DNA from: Excoecaria cochinchinensis
Lineage: Eukaryota; Streptophyta; Magnoliopsida; Malpighiales; Euphorbiaceae
Length of the DNA: 64,000 nt
Direction: 5' to 3'
Assembly: GCA_947683425.1 (NCBI GenBank)
Contig: CANTUQ010000106.1
Coordinates: 3,806,001 to 3,870,000 of the forward strand
In this document: piece by piece, positions 45,926-57,059 of the stretch
How the letters are laid out: the number at the start of each line of letters is the position of its first letter
How positions within the stretch are numbered: the stretch's first letter is position 1
Made by a program: the position numbers and the translations under genes
Notes under the pieces: model-generated
What the model saw: the letters and a program-made list of their open reading frames with translations, nothing else
Database searches by the model: none
What the model was told of the DNA's origin: nothing

Positions 45926-48900
45926 ATGGATGCTGCTTCTAAGTTATAATTATGAAATCTGAAATACAAAGATCCAGTATGTGCTTGAAGAGCAAGAGGC
46001 TCTTAAATCCTCAAGTTCGGTTATGGCTGAACCTGAGGATGACACTATAACCCAGCATAAGCAGGATCGAGATGCCTATGTTGCATCATATCACTAAGCA
46101 ATTTCGTAAGTATCAAAATGCAATAGATCTGTGGATCGGTTTGCAGGAGAAATTCAGAGATGTGACTCTGAATAGCTCCGATCATTGACGATCAAATTTG
46201 ATACATATCAGAAAAGTCTGATTATTCGATGCGAAAACATCTAAGAAAGATGGAAAGGAAAAGTGAGCTTAGTGAATTTAGTCATATGTGACTGATGAGC
46301 AGTAGGTCCAAACCGTTATCCGTTCTTTACCCAAGAGTTGGTAGCATGTGTAGATGCAACTAACTCACATGGATAAGCATAAAGGCATTTAAGGATGTCG
46401 CTTGTCATTTGAAGTTTAAAAGGGACCGTCTGACAGTGATTAAGGTCAATGTCATAGTGCATACGACACAGTCCTGTTCTAATAGAATGAGTTCTCATTA
46501 GAATAAGATAATAAGCTTCATCAATAGGGATAAAGAAAAGGCTTGAAAGCTTGAAAAACAAAAGGAATAGAATCACAAAAAGTCCAAAGGCAAAAAGGTG
46601 GTAAACAATTCAAGAGTGAAATATTTCAATTGCCTATAGAAATGACACTATGCAAAGAGACTGCATTGTACCTAAAAAGATACACTATTCTGACTCAAGA
46701 GTGAGTGAAATTTATGTATCTAGTTCTGAATTTCATCTTTTGTTGGTGATAAATTTAGAACCAATGGACCGTGTGACAAGGGATCGAGATACCTTTGTTA
46801 TGAAATTTTAGATTCTGTTCTTTCTTTATTGAAATTTATTTTCAATTTATATTTTGAGGATAACAGTGTATACTTATGCTTGAATGATCTTATTGTTATG
46901 GCTGTGGACCATAACTATTTGAGTAAAACTAATTTTTTCTTTAATTATTTCTTATTCTTCACATAGTTATGAGGACAATGTGAAATTATGGCATGCTAAA
47001 TTAAACCATATTGGACAAGACCGAATGAGTCGGTTAGTCAAAATAAGTTTAATAAGTGATTTAAATAAGTTTGAATTACCTACATGAAAGCATTGCCTAA
47101 AAAGGAAAAACTCGTTAGAAAATCATTCGAATAAGGAACTATAGCCAGGTTTTCATTACAATTAGTCCATTCTGACGTATGTGGTCAAATGAATGTGAGG
47201 GTAAGGCATGGGGCCTACTATTTCATCACATTTAATATATGACTGTACTAGGTATGGTCATGTCTATTTGATTTCTCACAAGTCAGAAGCATCAAGTTGC
47301 TTCAAGACTTATATGAGTATAGTTGAGAATCAGTTAGACTAAAATAGATCACAGCTTTAAGAACTGACAGAGGTCAGTAATATCTTACAGATAAACTTAA
47401 AGTTTCATGTGATGAAAAAAGATTAAACATCAGTTGTTCATTCCTAGAAATCCACAACAAAACAGTGTTGTGGAAAGGAGAAATAGGACTCTCCTATATA
47501 CGGTTAGATCTATGATGGCAGAGGCAAATTTGCCTATCTCCTATTGGGGAGATGTTTTATTGACTGCCACATATGTTCTGAACTGTATGCCCTCTAAATC
47601 TGTCATTATCATAACTTATGAGTTGTGAACCGGTCAACAAGCTGACCTAAGCCATTTATAACTTTTGGGTTGTAATGCTTACGTCTATGATACCTCGATT
47701 TAGTAAATTTGAGACAAAGAGGCAGAAGAGTATCTATATGAGATATTCTGAAGTATCAAAAGGATACATTCTCATGGGTCAGTAAGAAAATGGCATAATG
47801 ATAGAATTTGAATCACAAGACTTCACATTCTTAAGAGAATGAATTTTCAAAGTGGGTGAAGTGAATTAAGATTTCACTTTATATTAATTTCAGGAAGAGA
47901 ACCATCAGAATCACTCCATCCGAGTGGGAGTGAGTTAGAGGAAGAAGGTTAAGACCCTCATCCTCCAAACGATCCGGATGTTCGAGACCTGATTCGAGTG
48001 GGAGTATTCTTGACTCCAGTGGGAGGAAAGAATATGGTATTCCTGACTCCAGTGGGAGTATGGAACATGGTCCCAGTGGGAGCCTTGTGAATCATGATAA
48101 ATATATGAGACATGTTTATCAAGATTCAGAACTGCAAAAATCTAAAAGGATAAGTGTTTCATGCCGATAATTTAAAATTGAAGGCTTGAACGAAGCCCTT
48201 TTAGTTATCCCACGAGATAAGAAAGAGCATAAAAATATTGAAAAGGCTTTTTCATGCCCATTTAAGGAAAAATGGATTAAAGCAATGGAAGAAAAAAATG
48301 GCATCCATGAGATCAAACCATGTTTGAGAACTAGTTGATCTACTGGAAGGACACAAATTGAGAATAAATGTATTCTCAAAGTAAAGCGAAATGCTGATAG
48401 ACATATCAAAAAATATAAGACTCAGCTAGTCGCTAAGGGGTTCATACAATAGGAAGAGATTGACTATGAGTAGACTTTCTCATCTGTTGTAAAAATTTAC
48501 GTCCATAAGTTTCATTCTAGCCATAGTGGTGAGTTTGAACGTAGAGTTTCATCAAAAGGATGAAAAGACTGCTTTTCTCAATGGAGAAATAGATGGAACA
48601 ACCTTTAGGTTTCATCAGAAAAGGCAGCGAACATAAGGTTTGCTGATTGATGTGTTCAATTTATTGCCTTAAACAGTCTTCAACACAATGGTGCTTAAGA
48701 CTTCATCATAGAATCATGTCGAACGTGTTCAGCATGATTGATGAAGATCATTGTGTTTATAGTAAAAGTTCTGAAAATGAATTTATCATTTTGGCATTGT
48801 ATGTAGACGACATACTTAAAGCTGAAAATGATAAATGGTACGTAAATGAAATCAAAGATTGGTTATTGTCCAACTTTGAGACAAAGGATATGAGTCATGC

Positions 48901-49738
48901 ATATTACATTCTTGAAGTTAAGATTTTAAGAGATTATTCAAGAAGATTGTTGTCTGTTTCTTGAGAGAAATATATCAACAAAGACCTTGAGCGATTTAAT
49001 ATGAAAAACTCCAAACTCATACATTACCCCATTGCCAAGAATCAGTTTCTTTGCAAAGATCTGTGTCCTAAGAAACCAGAATAAATGAACGTATGAGGAA
49101 CGTTCGATATGCCAGTGTCGTGGGTAGTCTTATGTATGCAGTGTTGTATACAAGACATGATATATGCTATGCAGCGGCATGGTTAATAAATATCAAACTA
49201 ACCCAGGCAAAGCACATTAGAAACAATTGAAAGAATACTTATATACCTTAATGGTACTGCATAATATTCTCTCTATTTTTAAGAAAATGATCTGCAAATG
49301 AGAGAATACAGAAACGTTGATTGGGCAGGAGAAGTGGATGAGAGATTATTCATCTCAGGTTTTATATTCTTGTTTGGCAAGAGTGCCATCTCGTGGAGTA
49401 ACAAGAATTAAACTTGTGTAGCCCCATCAATAGTGGAAGTTGAATTTGTCACTTCCTCAATTGCAGTACAGGAGACAATTTGGCTAAAATGGTTTGTGAG
49501 CCATTTAAGAGTAATTATCTCAAAGGTATCAATGACAGTCTAAAGTGACAGTCAGTCGTTGATGGCTTATAGTAGAGCTAAGCATATCGGCATTAAGTAT
49601 CAATATAAGAGAGATATTGTTGCACGAAGAGATATGAACTTGCAGTACGTTTCTACGCATGCAGATCCATTGAGTAAACCTATAACGAGAGATGTGTTTT
49701 GAGAGACACATTAGATCTCGAGGTTTGCGTAGAATATA
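45926..49738 (+). pseudogene. Decayed Copia gag-pol of element 2
   Basis: Homologous to the gag-pol of element 1 throughout, starting at ATG 45,926. Many frameshifts, stops and deletions, including loss of the first part of gag and of much of the protease region. Recognisable open stretches: integrase PQQNSVVERRNRTLL (47,434-47,628), RT with ALYVDDILKAEND (48,647-48,964), RNase H residues around 49,330-49,480. TAA at 48,168-48,170 is at the same codon as the TGA at 4875 in element 1. Confidence 0.92.
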
Positions 49739-50835
49739 ATTGGTACTATTATATTTTATATAATCCCTTAACGTTATTATTTGCGAATAATAACTAAAGT
49801 TCATTGATGGCAATAAATGAGTGTGAATGTTTATGTGTAAACATTTACTGTTATTGATATGAGATTGAGCATGTCGGACAGAGAAGTAGCCCACTCACAA
49901 GGGTGTTTACCTTAGTTTTATCAATGAGTTGGCAAAGACTAAGATGAGGCGATTTTTGAATATATGAGAATGCTCGAGAGCCTGTTCAAAATAAAAGTGC
50001 CGTCTTGCAGAAATTACAAGATGAGTCTTGTTAAGGTGCGAGATAAAGACATACATAAAGTTGTATGCTTTGGATTGAGATCCAAAATAAGGATTGTATG
50101 AAATCCGATGGTAAGTTATATGTAACTACCATGTTCTGTCTAAAAAATCAGAAGTAGTACTTAAGTAAGCGGACTAAAGTTGGGTATTTCGGTGCATCGC
50201 AACCTTACGCTTCTGTATGGTGTTTGATATACACATTATTGAAATGTGAGACATGCGCTCCTTTAAGGGAAGGAAAGAACACCATAACACATGTTTTATA
50301 CCATGTGTGCTTATGTGACCACAGGGATGGGAATTTAATAATATTAATGATCTCAACTTTCCCTATTGTGAGACCCTATTTATATTTCGACCATTAAAAC
50401 CCTTAACTTATCCCTGAAGTATGGTTTAATGTGGCTAGCTTAGTTAGTTTCCAAGAGGTCTGGGAAAAATTTAGGCCTGACGGATCTAGCTAGAAAAGCG
50501 AGTTGAATCATGATGGATGGCATACAGTAAGAGGGGAAGATAGCTTTTGGATCACTTTCATAATGTTTCGTGGTTCACCGGCATGCCTATTATAGTTTCT
50601 ATGAGTAGAGATATAATAGTGAACACAAAAATTGTTTTATGAGATCATGAGTTAAAACAGTGAATGTGAGAAGGCAATCTAGGGTTAGGCATACGTGAAA
50701 AGGAGGATCTCGTTTTTCGAGACGCTATATATCCCTAACAGGTGTATAGCACTAGTGCTCTCGAGGTATGCTGGTCACACAATCTATTTGCCAGTATAAC
50801 TGAAGATTAAGACTGAAATGCGTTCCGTCATATGC
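49739..50835 (+). other. Conserved non-coding 3' region of Copia element 2
   Basis: Counterpart of 6495-7570. Long identical blocks include AGTAGCCCACTCACAAGGGT and ATAAAAGTGCCGTCTTGCAG. Confidence 0.75.
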
Positions 50836-50845
50836 GAGTGGGAGA
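50836..50845 (+). other. Polypurine tract of Copia element 2
   Basis: GAGTGGGAGA directly before the 3' LTR, identical to that of Copia element 1. Confidence 0.8.
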
Positions 50846-51286
50846 TGATAAAGTTGGGATACGCCCATGACTCTATAATGGATTGAGTTCCAATCCAGAT
50901 TAAATTGAGTTATTTAATCTAATTTAAATTACCAAATTTTATTTTTATCTCAGAAAGAATATGAGTTAAACTAGAGTTAGGTCTCTAGCCTATAAGACCT
51001 CTATAAATAGAGGTGAGGTCCTCATAATTTGGTAACGAGAAAACGTACATGTCACAAGGCTGCTCGTTCTCACTCACAAGTTTTCTGTCTTAATTTGCAA
51101 GAACATTTAGATTGTGATCTAGCTGCTCTTACCCCAAGTGGGTAAAAGCCAGACCAGTGACCAAAAACAAACGGGATCTTGGTAGACGCTTTTACAATGA
51201 GTTTCTGCGCTATAAAAGATAAGTACCATTATTTAATGTTACCTCCGTGTAAATTATATTTGTTATAATTTTTGCCATATCCATCA
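50846..51286 (+). repeat. 3' LTR of Copia element 2 (441 bp)
   Basis: Begins TGATAAAGTTGGG and ends CATCCATCA. It contains a 6-bp insertion near 50,940 relative to the 5' LTR. Confidence 0.95.
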
Positions 51287-51592
51287 ATTAGTTTAATATT
51301 GAATATATTCAATTCTCACAATTAATCATGAAAATTTATTTTTCTTTTGATTCTTTTAATAGATATTATATTTGATTTGTATTTTTCATTTTTAAAGTAT
51401 TTTTAACTATTAAAAGCAACATTATAAATTGTATAATTTATTAAATTTATATATTAGAACTTTTTAGTGGTTAACTAGTAAACTGATCCGAAAAAATTGG
51501 TTAAAAATCGAAATCTAAATTGTGATTAACTGAAATTAATGGACTGATTAATAAAATTATTAATAGACCGATTAACCGGTTCATGCTCATCC

Positions 51593-53085
51593 TTGCAACA
51601 TGTGATAATGACATAGTGTTAATTTATATAGTGTCAAATATTGAATTTTTTTTAAAAAAAATCAATTAACATTTTTGTGTTAAATAATTTATATAGTGTT
51701 ATATGATAATGACATACAATTATTATATAAAATAACATTTTAGTTGTAGAGTTTGGATAATTAAAAATTCAATCCGCTTCAAATAAATAAACACATGAAA
51801 TTTTCAATTAAATGAAACACAATCAAGCAGAAATTCTTAAATGATGTATTTAATATTTAGATTTTTATTTAATTTCTTTGCTATTTTTTCTTTTAGATAT
51901 TACTCAAAATTTTCAAATTAAAGCCAATATAATGCAGAGCAAAACAGTATAATATTGAAAATTCTTGAAATATTTTTATTGTATTTATAGCTGATTTTAA
52001 AATATTTTTATAGGATGATAAAGTATTTTTTTAATAAAAGATAAAAAAAAGAAAGCTTTCTGTTTGTATAATTGCTGGATCTAACCATATATAATAATTC
52101 AATTATAGAGTTTTATGAAATGAAATTGATTTGTTAGCAAGGAATCATATATCCCTCTGCTTTTTTTATGGAATGAAATGATTTAAACCTTTCAATTAAA
52201 GAAATCGATAGCTTAGATATCCCAAACTCAAAGTAGAATCCAAAGAGTCAAATGGCAAAAGCAACAGACAGTCGTTGAACCCCTACTATGTTCTTCTAAA
52301 AGGTATATATATATATATCTTTGAATTATTCATAAGATTAGTATTAAGCTTATCTTTTGAAGTACCACAAATTTTGAAGATAATTCCGATATGCCATCCA
52401 GGGTGTTAACTAATCATTTTCTTAAAATAATTCTTAAAGATGTAATTAACAAGTGAGCAATTGGCCAATTTCATTATAAATTTTATGGTGAAACTTATCC
52501 AACTAAAGGGATATTCAACCTCCTTTGCCATCTAATTAATCGTCAACTTCCATTCTTCTTTTTTTTCATTCTTAATTTTCTCTCTTACGATATTTAAATA
52601 ATTTATTTATGAATTAAATTAATAACAAAATTAACACTATTAATTCTTATTTGCATTTTATTACTGACTTGATTCATAAAAAAAAAAAAAAAAAATCATT
52701 TGTAATTAGTGATGGGCATAAAATAAGATGAATTTTTATGTGCAATGGAAAATTATCTTAACTTAAATTAAGATCTCAACAACCTAATAGTAATTTCATG
52801 TATTAGAAAAAAGTATAAGGGGCAAAGGCACTTTTAACATTTTATTTAACCTTTCCACGTTAAAAGAGAGGAAACCAAATTAATTCAGTAGGCGTTTGTC
52901 CTCCAATTAGCACACATAGGACATATAATTATTATTAGTGATTAGGAAGTTGGACTTACATTAGTGCCAAAACAACAAGATAAAAACCACATTCTGCTTG
53001 GATTTATTAAATTGAAAAAGGAAAGGGGGTAAGATGCTAATTAACACATAGTTAATTTAAGCTAAGTGTAATTAGTGCTAATTTT
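51593..53085. other. AT-rich region downstream of the ADF gene
   Basis: No gene supported; presumed 3' UTR of the ADF gene lies at its right end. Long A runs near 52,680. Confidence 0.6.
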
Positions 53086-54081
53086 CTATTTGGCTCTGTC
53101 CCTTATGATATCAAATCCCATCTCAGTTTGGTCTGTTGCTTGGAGTTCATAGTGGATCCCATCCAACACTCTTCTCAATCCATCCTTTGATGTTGCATAT
53201 AGCATTTTTGCTCTAATTCTTGATGCAGTTGGAGACCTGCATGAAATTAGCATATACATAATTTAAATAATTATTGCAAAGTATTTTCATTATCATTATA
53301 GTATTTGAGAAAATTGTATGCTAATAATACTATGCTTCTGATTATAATATATATCCAATTATTGGTATGTCATTGACACTGCACCTAATTAGGGACGCAC
53401 CTAAAAGGCATGTGAAATAGACTTAGATTATATCATCTAAAGACAATGATTGAATTATCTACAAAATACTCCAAATAATTCAATTAATGAAGATGCTCAC
53501 TCATTAATCACAATAATTGTCCATTCATTTGTCACTACCTTCAACTATCACCAAATTGGAAATTTCCCTTCACTTTCATTGGATTCACAAAATGTCAGCC
53601 ATGTTTTTGTTCCTTAATTTATCCTTAATATTTAGACAGAGAGTACAATTTTATTTTTGATATTTTAATTATATTTTAAAATTGAATAAATTTTACAACT
53701 CTTTAATACATAGATACAAGACACCACACAAAAAAAAAATAAATTTTTTTCAATTTTAAAATATTAAAGTATAATATTGCACCAACTGAAATATTAAAAA
53801 TAAAATTATTATTTTTATCAAATATTAAAACTAAAATTGCAATTTAAACATAAATTCTTTATCTATTTATTTTTCACAGGAGTATTGATATGAAATTGAA
53901 CTCTGCACTTTATAAACCTGAAACAAGACTAGTGACATTGATAATTTTCTAGGCAAATTTATTAATTATTTTAATTCTATATGTACATCACCGGCCGTCA
54001 GCTAAAACTTAGAAATTTCAAAATTATTATTTGACGTGATGGTATTGAGAAAAATAAAAACTTCAGGAAAATGTGATTTAA

Positions 54082-54131
<50 letters not shown>

Positions 54132-54650
54132 AAATAATGATTAACATAATAATAATAATTTAAAGATGGTTTATAATAACAAAAAAAAGAAAAAGAAAAA
54201 AGGAAATGACAAAAAATTAATGAGTTAAAGATGGTGTGATCCAGAGAATGAGAATAATAATAGATGAGAAAGGGGACGGACCACGCAATAAAGAAGATCT
54301 TGCTTTTCCGGCAATTATCGACGGTTACAAAGTCGAAATCGAAGACGGCATATCGGCAATCATCGTCCGGCAAAGAAGCAGCAAGTTCAGGGTAGCCTTC
54401 GCCGGGACCACCAACCTTATCGACGGTGACCAACTTCGATTTCTCATCGATCTTGAAAACTATAAATCTATGGACCTTTTTCCACTTCATTTCCATGAAT
54501 GAATTCTTGCATTCATCAGTCACCCACATTCCAGTCGTTGCCTACAGATATAGATATATTTACATGATTAAACGAATTAAGAAAAACAAAAATTTAACTA
54601 AATAAAAGTTCATTAAAGTTAGAATTTACCATCTTGAAAGCCATCGCCAT
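53086..54650 (-). CDS. Actin-depolymerizing factor, ADF5/ADF9 type (ADF/cofilin), 3 exons
   Basis: Binds actin; this plant subclass is known for bundling or stabilising filaments more than severing them (family knowledge). Minus-strand exons: 54650-54630 (encoding MAMAFKM), 54541-54282, 53236-53086. Splicing gives 143 residues, exactly typical of the subclass. The second donor is GTCCGT, a weak but valid GT site; acceptors end in TGTAG and TGCAG. Visible features: extended N terminus before the ATTGMWV stretch, the HRFIVFKIDEKSKLVTVDKV core, DDDCRYAVFDFDFVT, FFIAWSPTASRIRAKMLYAT covering the actin-binding long helix, and C terminus FDIIRDRAK. The tiny first exon is a known trait of plant ADF genes. 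All parts are intact. Confidence 0.94.
54086..54129. repeat. (TA)n microsatellite in ADF intron 2
   Basis: About 20 TA units within the 1,045-bp second intron (53,237-54,281). Probably polymorphic. Confidence 0.9.
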
Positions 54651-54735
54651 TGTTGAGAGGTAGTTTAGCAGAAAAGAAAAGAGTTTGAAAGTGGGAAGGG
54701 AATATCAATATGAATTGAGTGGCGTCTCGCTTGCT

Positions 54736-54746
54736 CTTTATATATA
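54736..54746 (-). promoter_or_regulatory. Probable TATA box of the ADF gene
   Basis: On the minus strand TATATATAAAG lies about 90 bp upstream of the ATG, a normal distance for a plant promoter with a short leader. Confidence 0.55.
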
Positions 54747-56137
54747 ATTTTACTGCTAAATTGCCCTTCAACTTTCTTTCTTATTACAACTTCCCTCCCT
54801 CCTTACTTAGATCTCTCTTAATTATTTTTAATTAAATATTCGTTAATTTTATAAACGGATTCAGATAGTATCGATATTTATCATAACCGGATATATATAT
54901 ATTTATACAAGTGATAGTTACAGCACAATAGGAAAGAAGAGACCTATCTACATATCCTCAACAGTTATGACGGAGAAATTCAAAGTAATATTTTTTTGTC
55001 ATTAATTAACTAAAAAGAAATCGATTAATCAAAATTTTTAATAATAATAATAATTAAAATTAAATAATTTTGGTATTACAAATTCAAATTTAGTAATCAA
55101 TTATGCATATATATATATGAAAAAAGAAAAGTTGCCATATATGAGGTGCAAGAATAACTAAGTTGGTAATTCTTATTATAATTTGGCCCCCTTTGAATGA
55201 TGTTTATCTGTTGTGATATCATTATCTTTTCTTTTTCATTCCGATTATGGTCAATTGTGTTATTTAGGGCCACTGCCATTGTAAAAGCTCCATGTAATTA
55301 TCTTTTTATTTATTTTTTATAAAAAGAATTGCAAAAAGGTATATATGAGTCTGAATTTTGTATTCATGAAAAAATTTATAATCCGATTGTAACGTTGATT
55401 TTTTTATTAAAATTAAATTAAATTATACTGTTAATTTTGATTTATTATTTAAAATCATACCCATAACCATATTGAACAGTACTAAAATTGAATTAAATCA
55501 AAAAAATCAATATTTATTAATTATTATATATAATATTAATAATTTATAGATGATATTATTTATAATTTTTTTATATTATCATACGAATTTAAGTTTATAA
55601 CTATTTATATCTTAATGCATGAAATTAAAAGAATAACATTTTAAATATTTTTTTTGTGCATTTCGCGGAAATGATAATGTGAATAAAAGAAATCCTAAAA
55701 GAATTGTGGAAAGTCTTTTTTCTTGTTTTCAAATATGAGTGGGCGTCCACTGCCTTATGTTTCTTTTTAATTTGGTATTTCTCTTAATTCTGATTAATAT
55801 TATGTTGCCTGAAAGTCCTAAAACAACCCAGCAAAACTTCCAAAATCAAGAAGACATAAAACCTTCAAGATTACCTTTCAACTATTCCTGTAATTTATCT
55901 TTTCTTTTTACTTTATTGGGAGACAATGAACTAGATAACAACTTCACATTCTTTATTAATATAAATTCTATAATAACAAATATAATAAAATTTCATGAAA
56001 TGACGGAAATGATTGAAATAAATAAAAATTTATGAGTTTTTTACACTTCCTTGCCATTTTGTGTGGGTTATAGAGTTGGATTTGGCAATAGTTGATCCAC
56101 CATTCATAATAATTACCCATTTTGAAATTAGCTACTG
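54747..56137. other. AT-rich region upstream of the ADF gene
   Basis: No supported gene. 55,480-55,580 resembles 42,440-42,560 (CAATATTTATTAATTATT-like block), suggesting a further dispersed repeat. Confidence 0.5.
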
Positions 56138-56681
56138 ATGACAAAGGATACCTTGTATAACGTCTCCTTGATTAAGTTACCTATAAACACAAGCAAATCG
56201 GCGAATTTCCGACAAGAAATACTCCGACGATCAAGTTAGTAATTTGGATCAACTGAATTTTATAAGAAAAATCTCTCCTGAAACGTACCTTTTCCTTCCT
56301 TTTTATAGCCTTTCATTTGATTCATGACAGCTGCCCTCTTGATGGGTCTTTATTAGGTAACGGCTGTCTTCATAATGAGATTTTATTGAGTAACGGCTAT
56401 CTTCATGATGAACCTTTATTGAGTAACGGCCACTTTTATGGCGGGAGCTGGGCTATCTCACACTGCTGAACTGTTTCCAGTAAACCGAGCTATTGACGTG
56501 GAGGATTTCCTGAATAGCCCTTTTACAGAGCTACTGTAAGTGTCCAGTTATCAAATAAATTTGATGTGAGCCGAGCTATCAATGTTTTCCAGGCTGTTGT
56601 TAAGAGACTTCCGGACACTTTAGCAATCGGACTCAAAAGCATGGTGATAACCGAACTCGTTAGAAGGTTGCTCGGCTATCA
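56138..56681 (+). repeat. Probable 5' LTR of the interrupted element
   Basis: Starts TGATGACAAAGG and ends GGCTATCA; same layout as the 542-bp LTR at 38,664-39,205. Its partner is not in the window. Confidence 0.55.
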
Positions 56682-57059
56682 CAAGTCCCTCCCCAAGTAC
56701 GCGACATTCATGTCGTTTAAGCGGCCAATCGAAAATTCAAAAAGGTAACTGTCAGGTGCGTGAAGCATGAAAGTCGGAAAGGACAGCGCCTCGCTTCACG
56801 TAAAATGACGGCCAGGACTCTCAGACGCCATCATTGTGGCGCTTTGATACCGGCACTTGCCTTAATGACCTCTGACACCGCCCTTCATCAATCGCCACCT
56901 GTCTTCTGATCATTGGCCGGCCCTGCCTATAAATGCCATTCTAATTTAGGGATTGCGCTTCTTCTCCTTCATGCTTCTGACTCCCAATTTCACCGTTCCT
57001 CATTTATGGGTTTTTCTTTTCTGCTCTCCTCTTCAAGATTTGCTTTTTTAGATCTATAC

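Larger units (their letters stand above)
43390..51286 (+). mobile_element. Ty1/Copia element 2, complete but decayed
   Basis: Same organisation as Copia element 1: LTR, primer-binding site, CACGTG array, accessory-ORF remnant, gag-pol, long 3' non-coding region, purine tract, LTR. A perfect 5-bp target duplication ATTAG lies at 43,385-43,389 and 51,287-51,291. I count roughly 31 differences in about 435 aligned LTR bases (about 7%, mostly transitions) plus a 6-bp indel, so it is much older than element 1. Coding parts are riddled with stops and frameshifts. LTRs share only short blocks with those of element 1, so the two belong to related families rather than to one. Confidence 0.96.
43109..51592. 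mobile_element. MITE/hAT-like element split by Copia element 2
   Basis: Outside Copia element 2 the sequence starts TTAGGGATGAGCAAAA and contains GGTTAACTGAAAAATCGAT; on the far side it ends TTAACCGGTTCATGCTCATCC. GGATGAGCA and TGCTCATCC are 9-bp inverted ends, and both halves are rich in GGTTAACYGAAA-type sequence. The joined host element would be about 0.6 kb and non-coding. Target duplication of this outer element not found. Confidence 0.5.

Noticed and set aside
55739..56035. 98-codon ORF upstream of the outer LTR element
   Set aside because: AT-rich composition rich in Asn, Ile and Phe, no homology recognised and no splice or promoter context.
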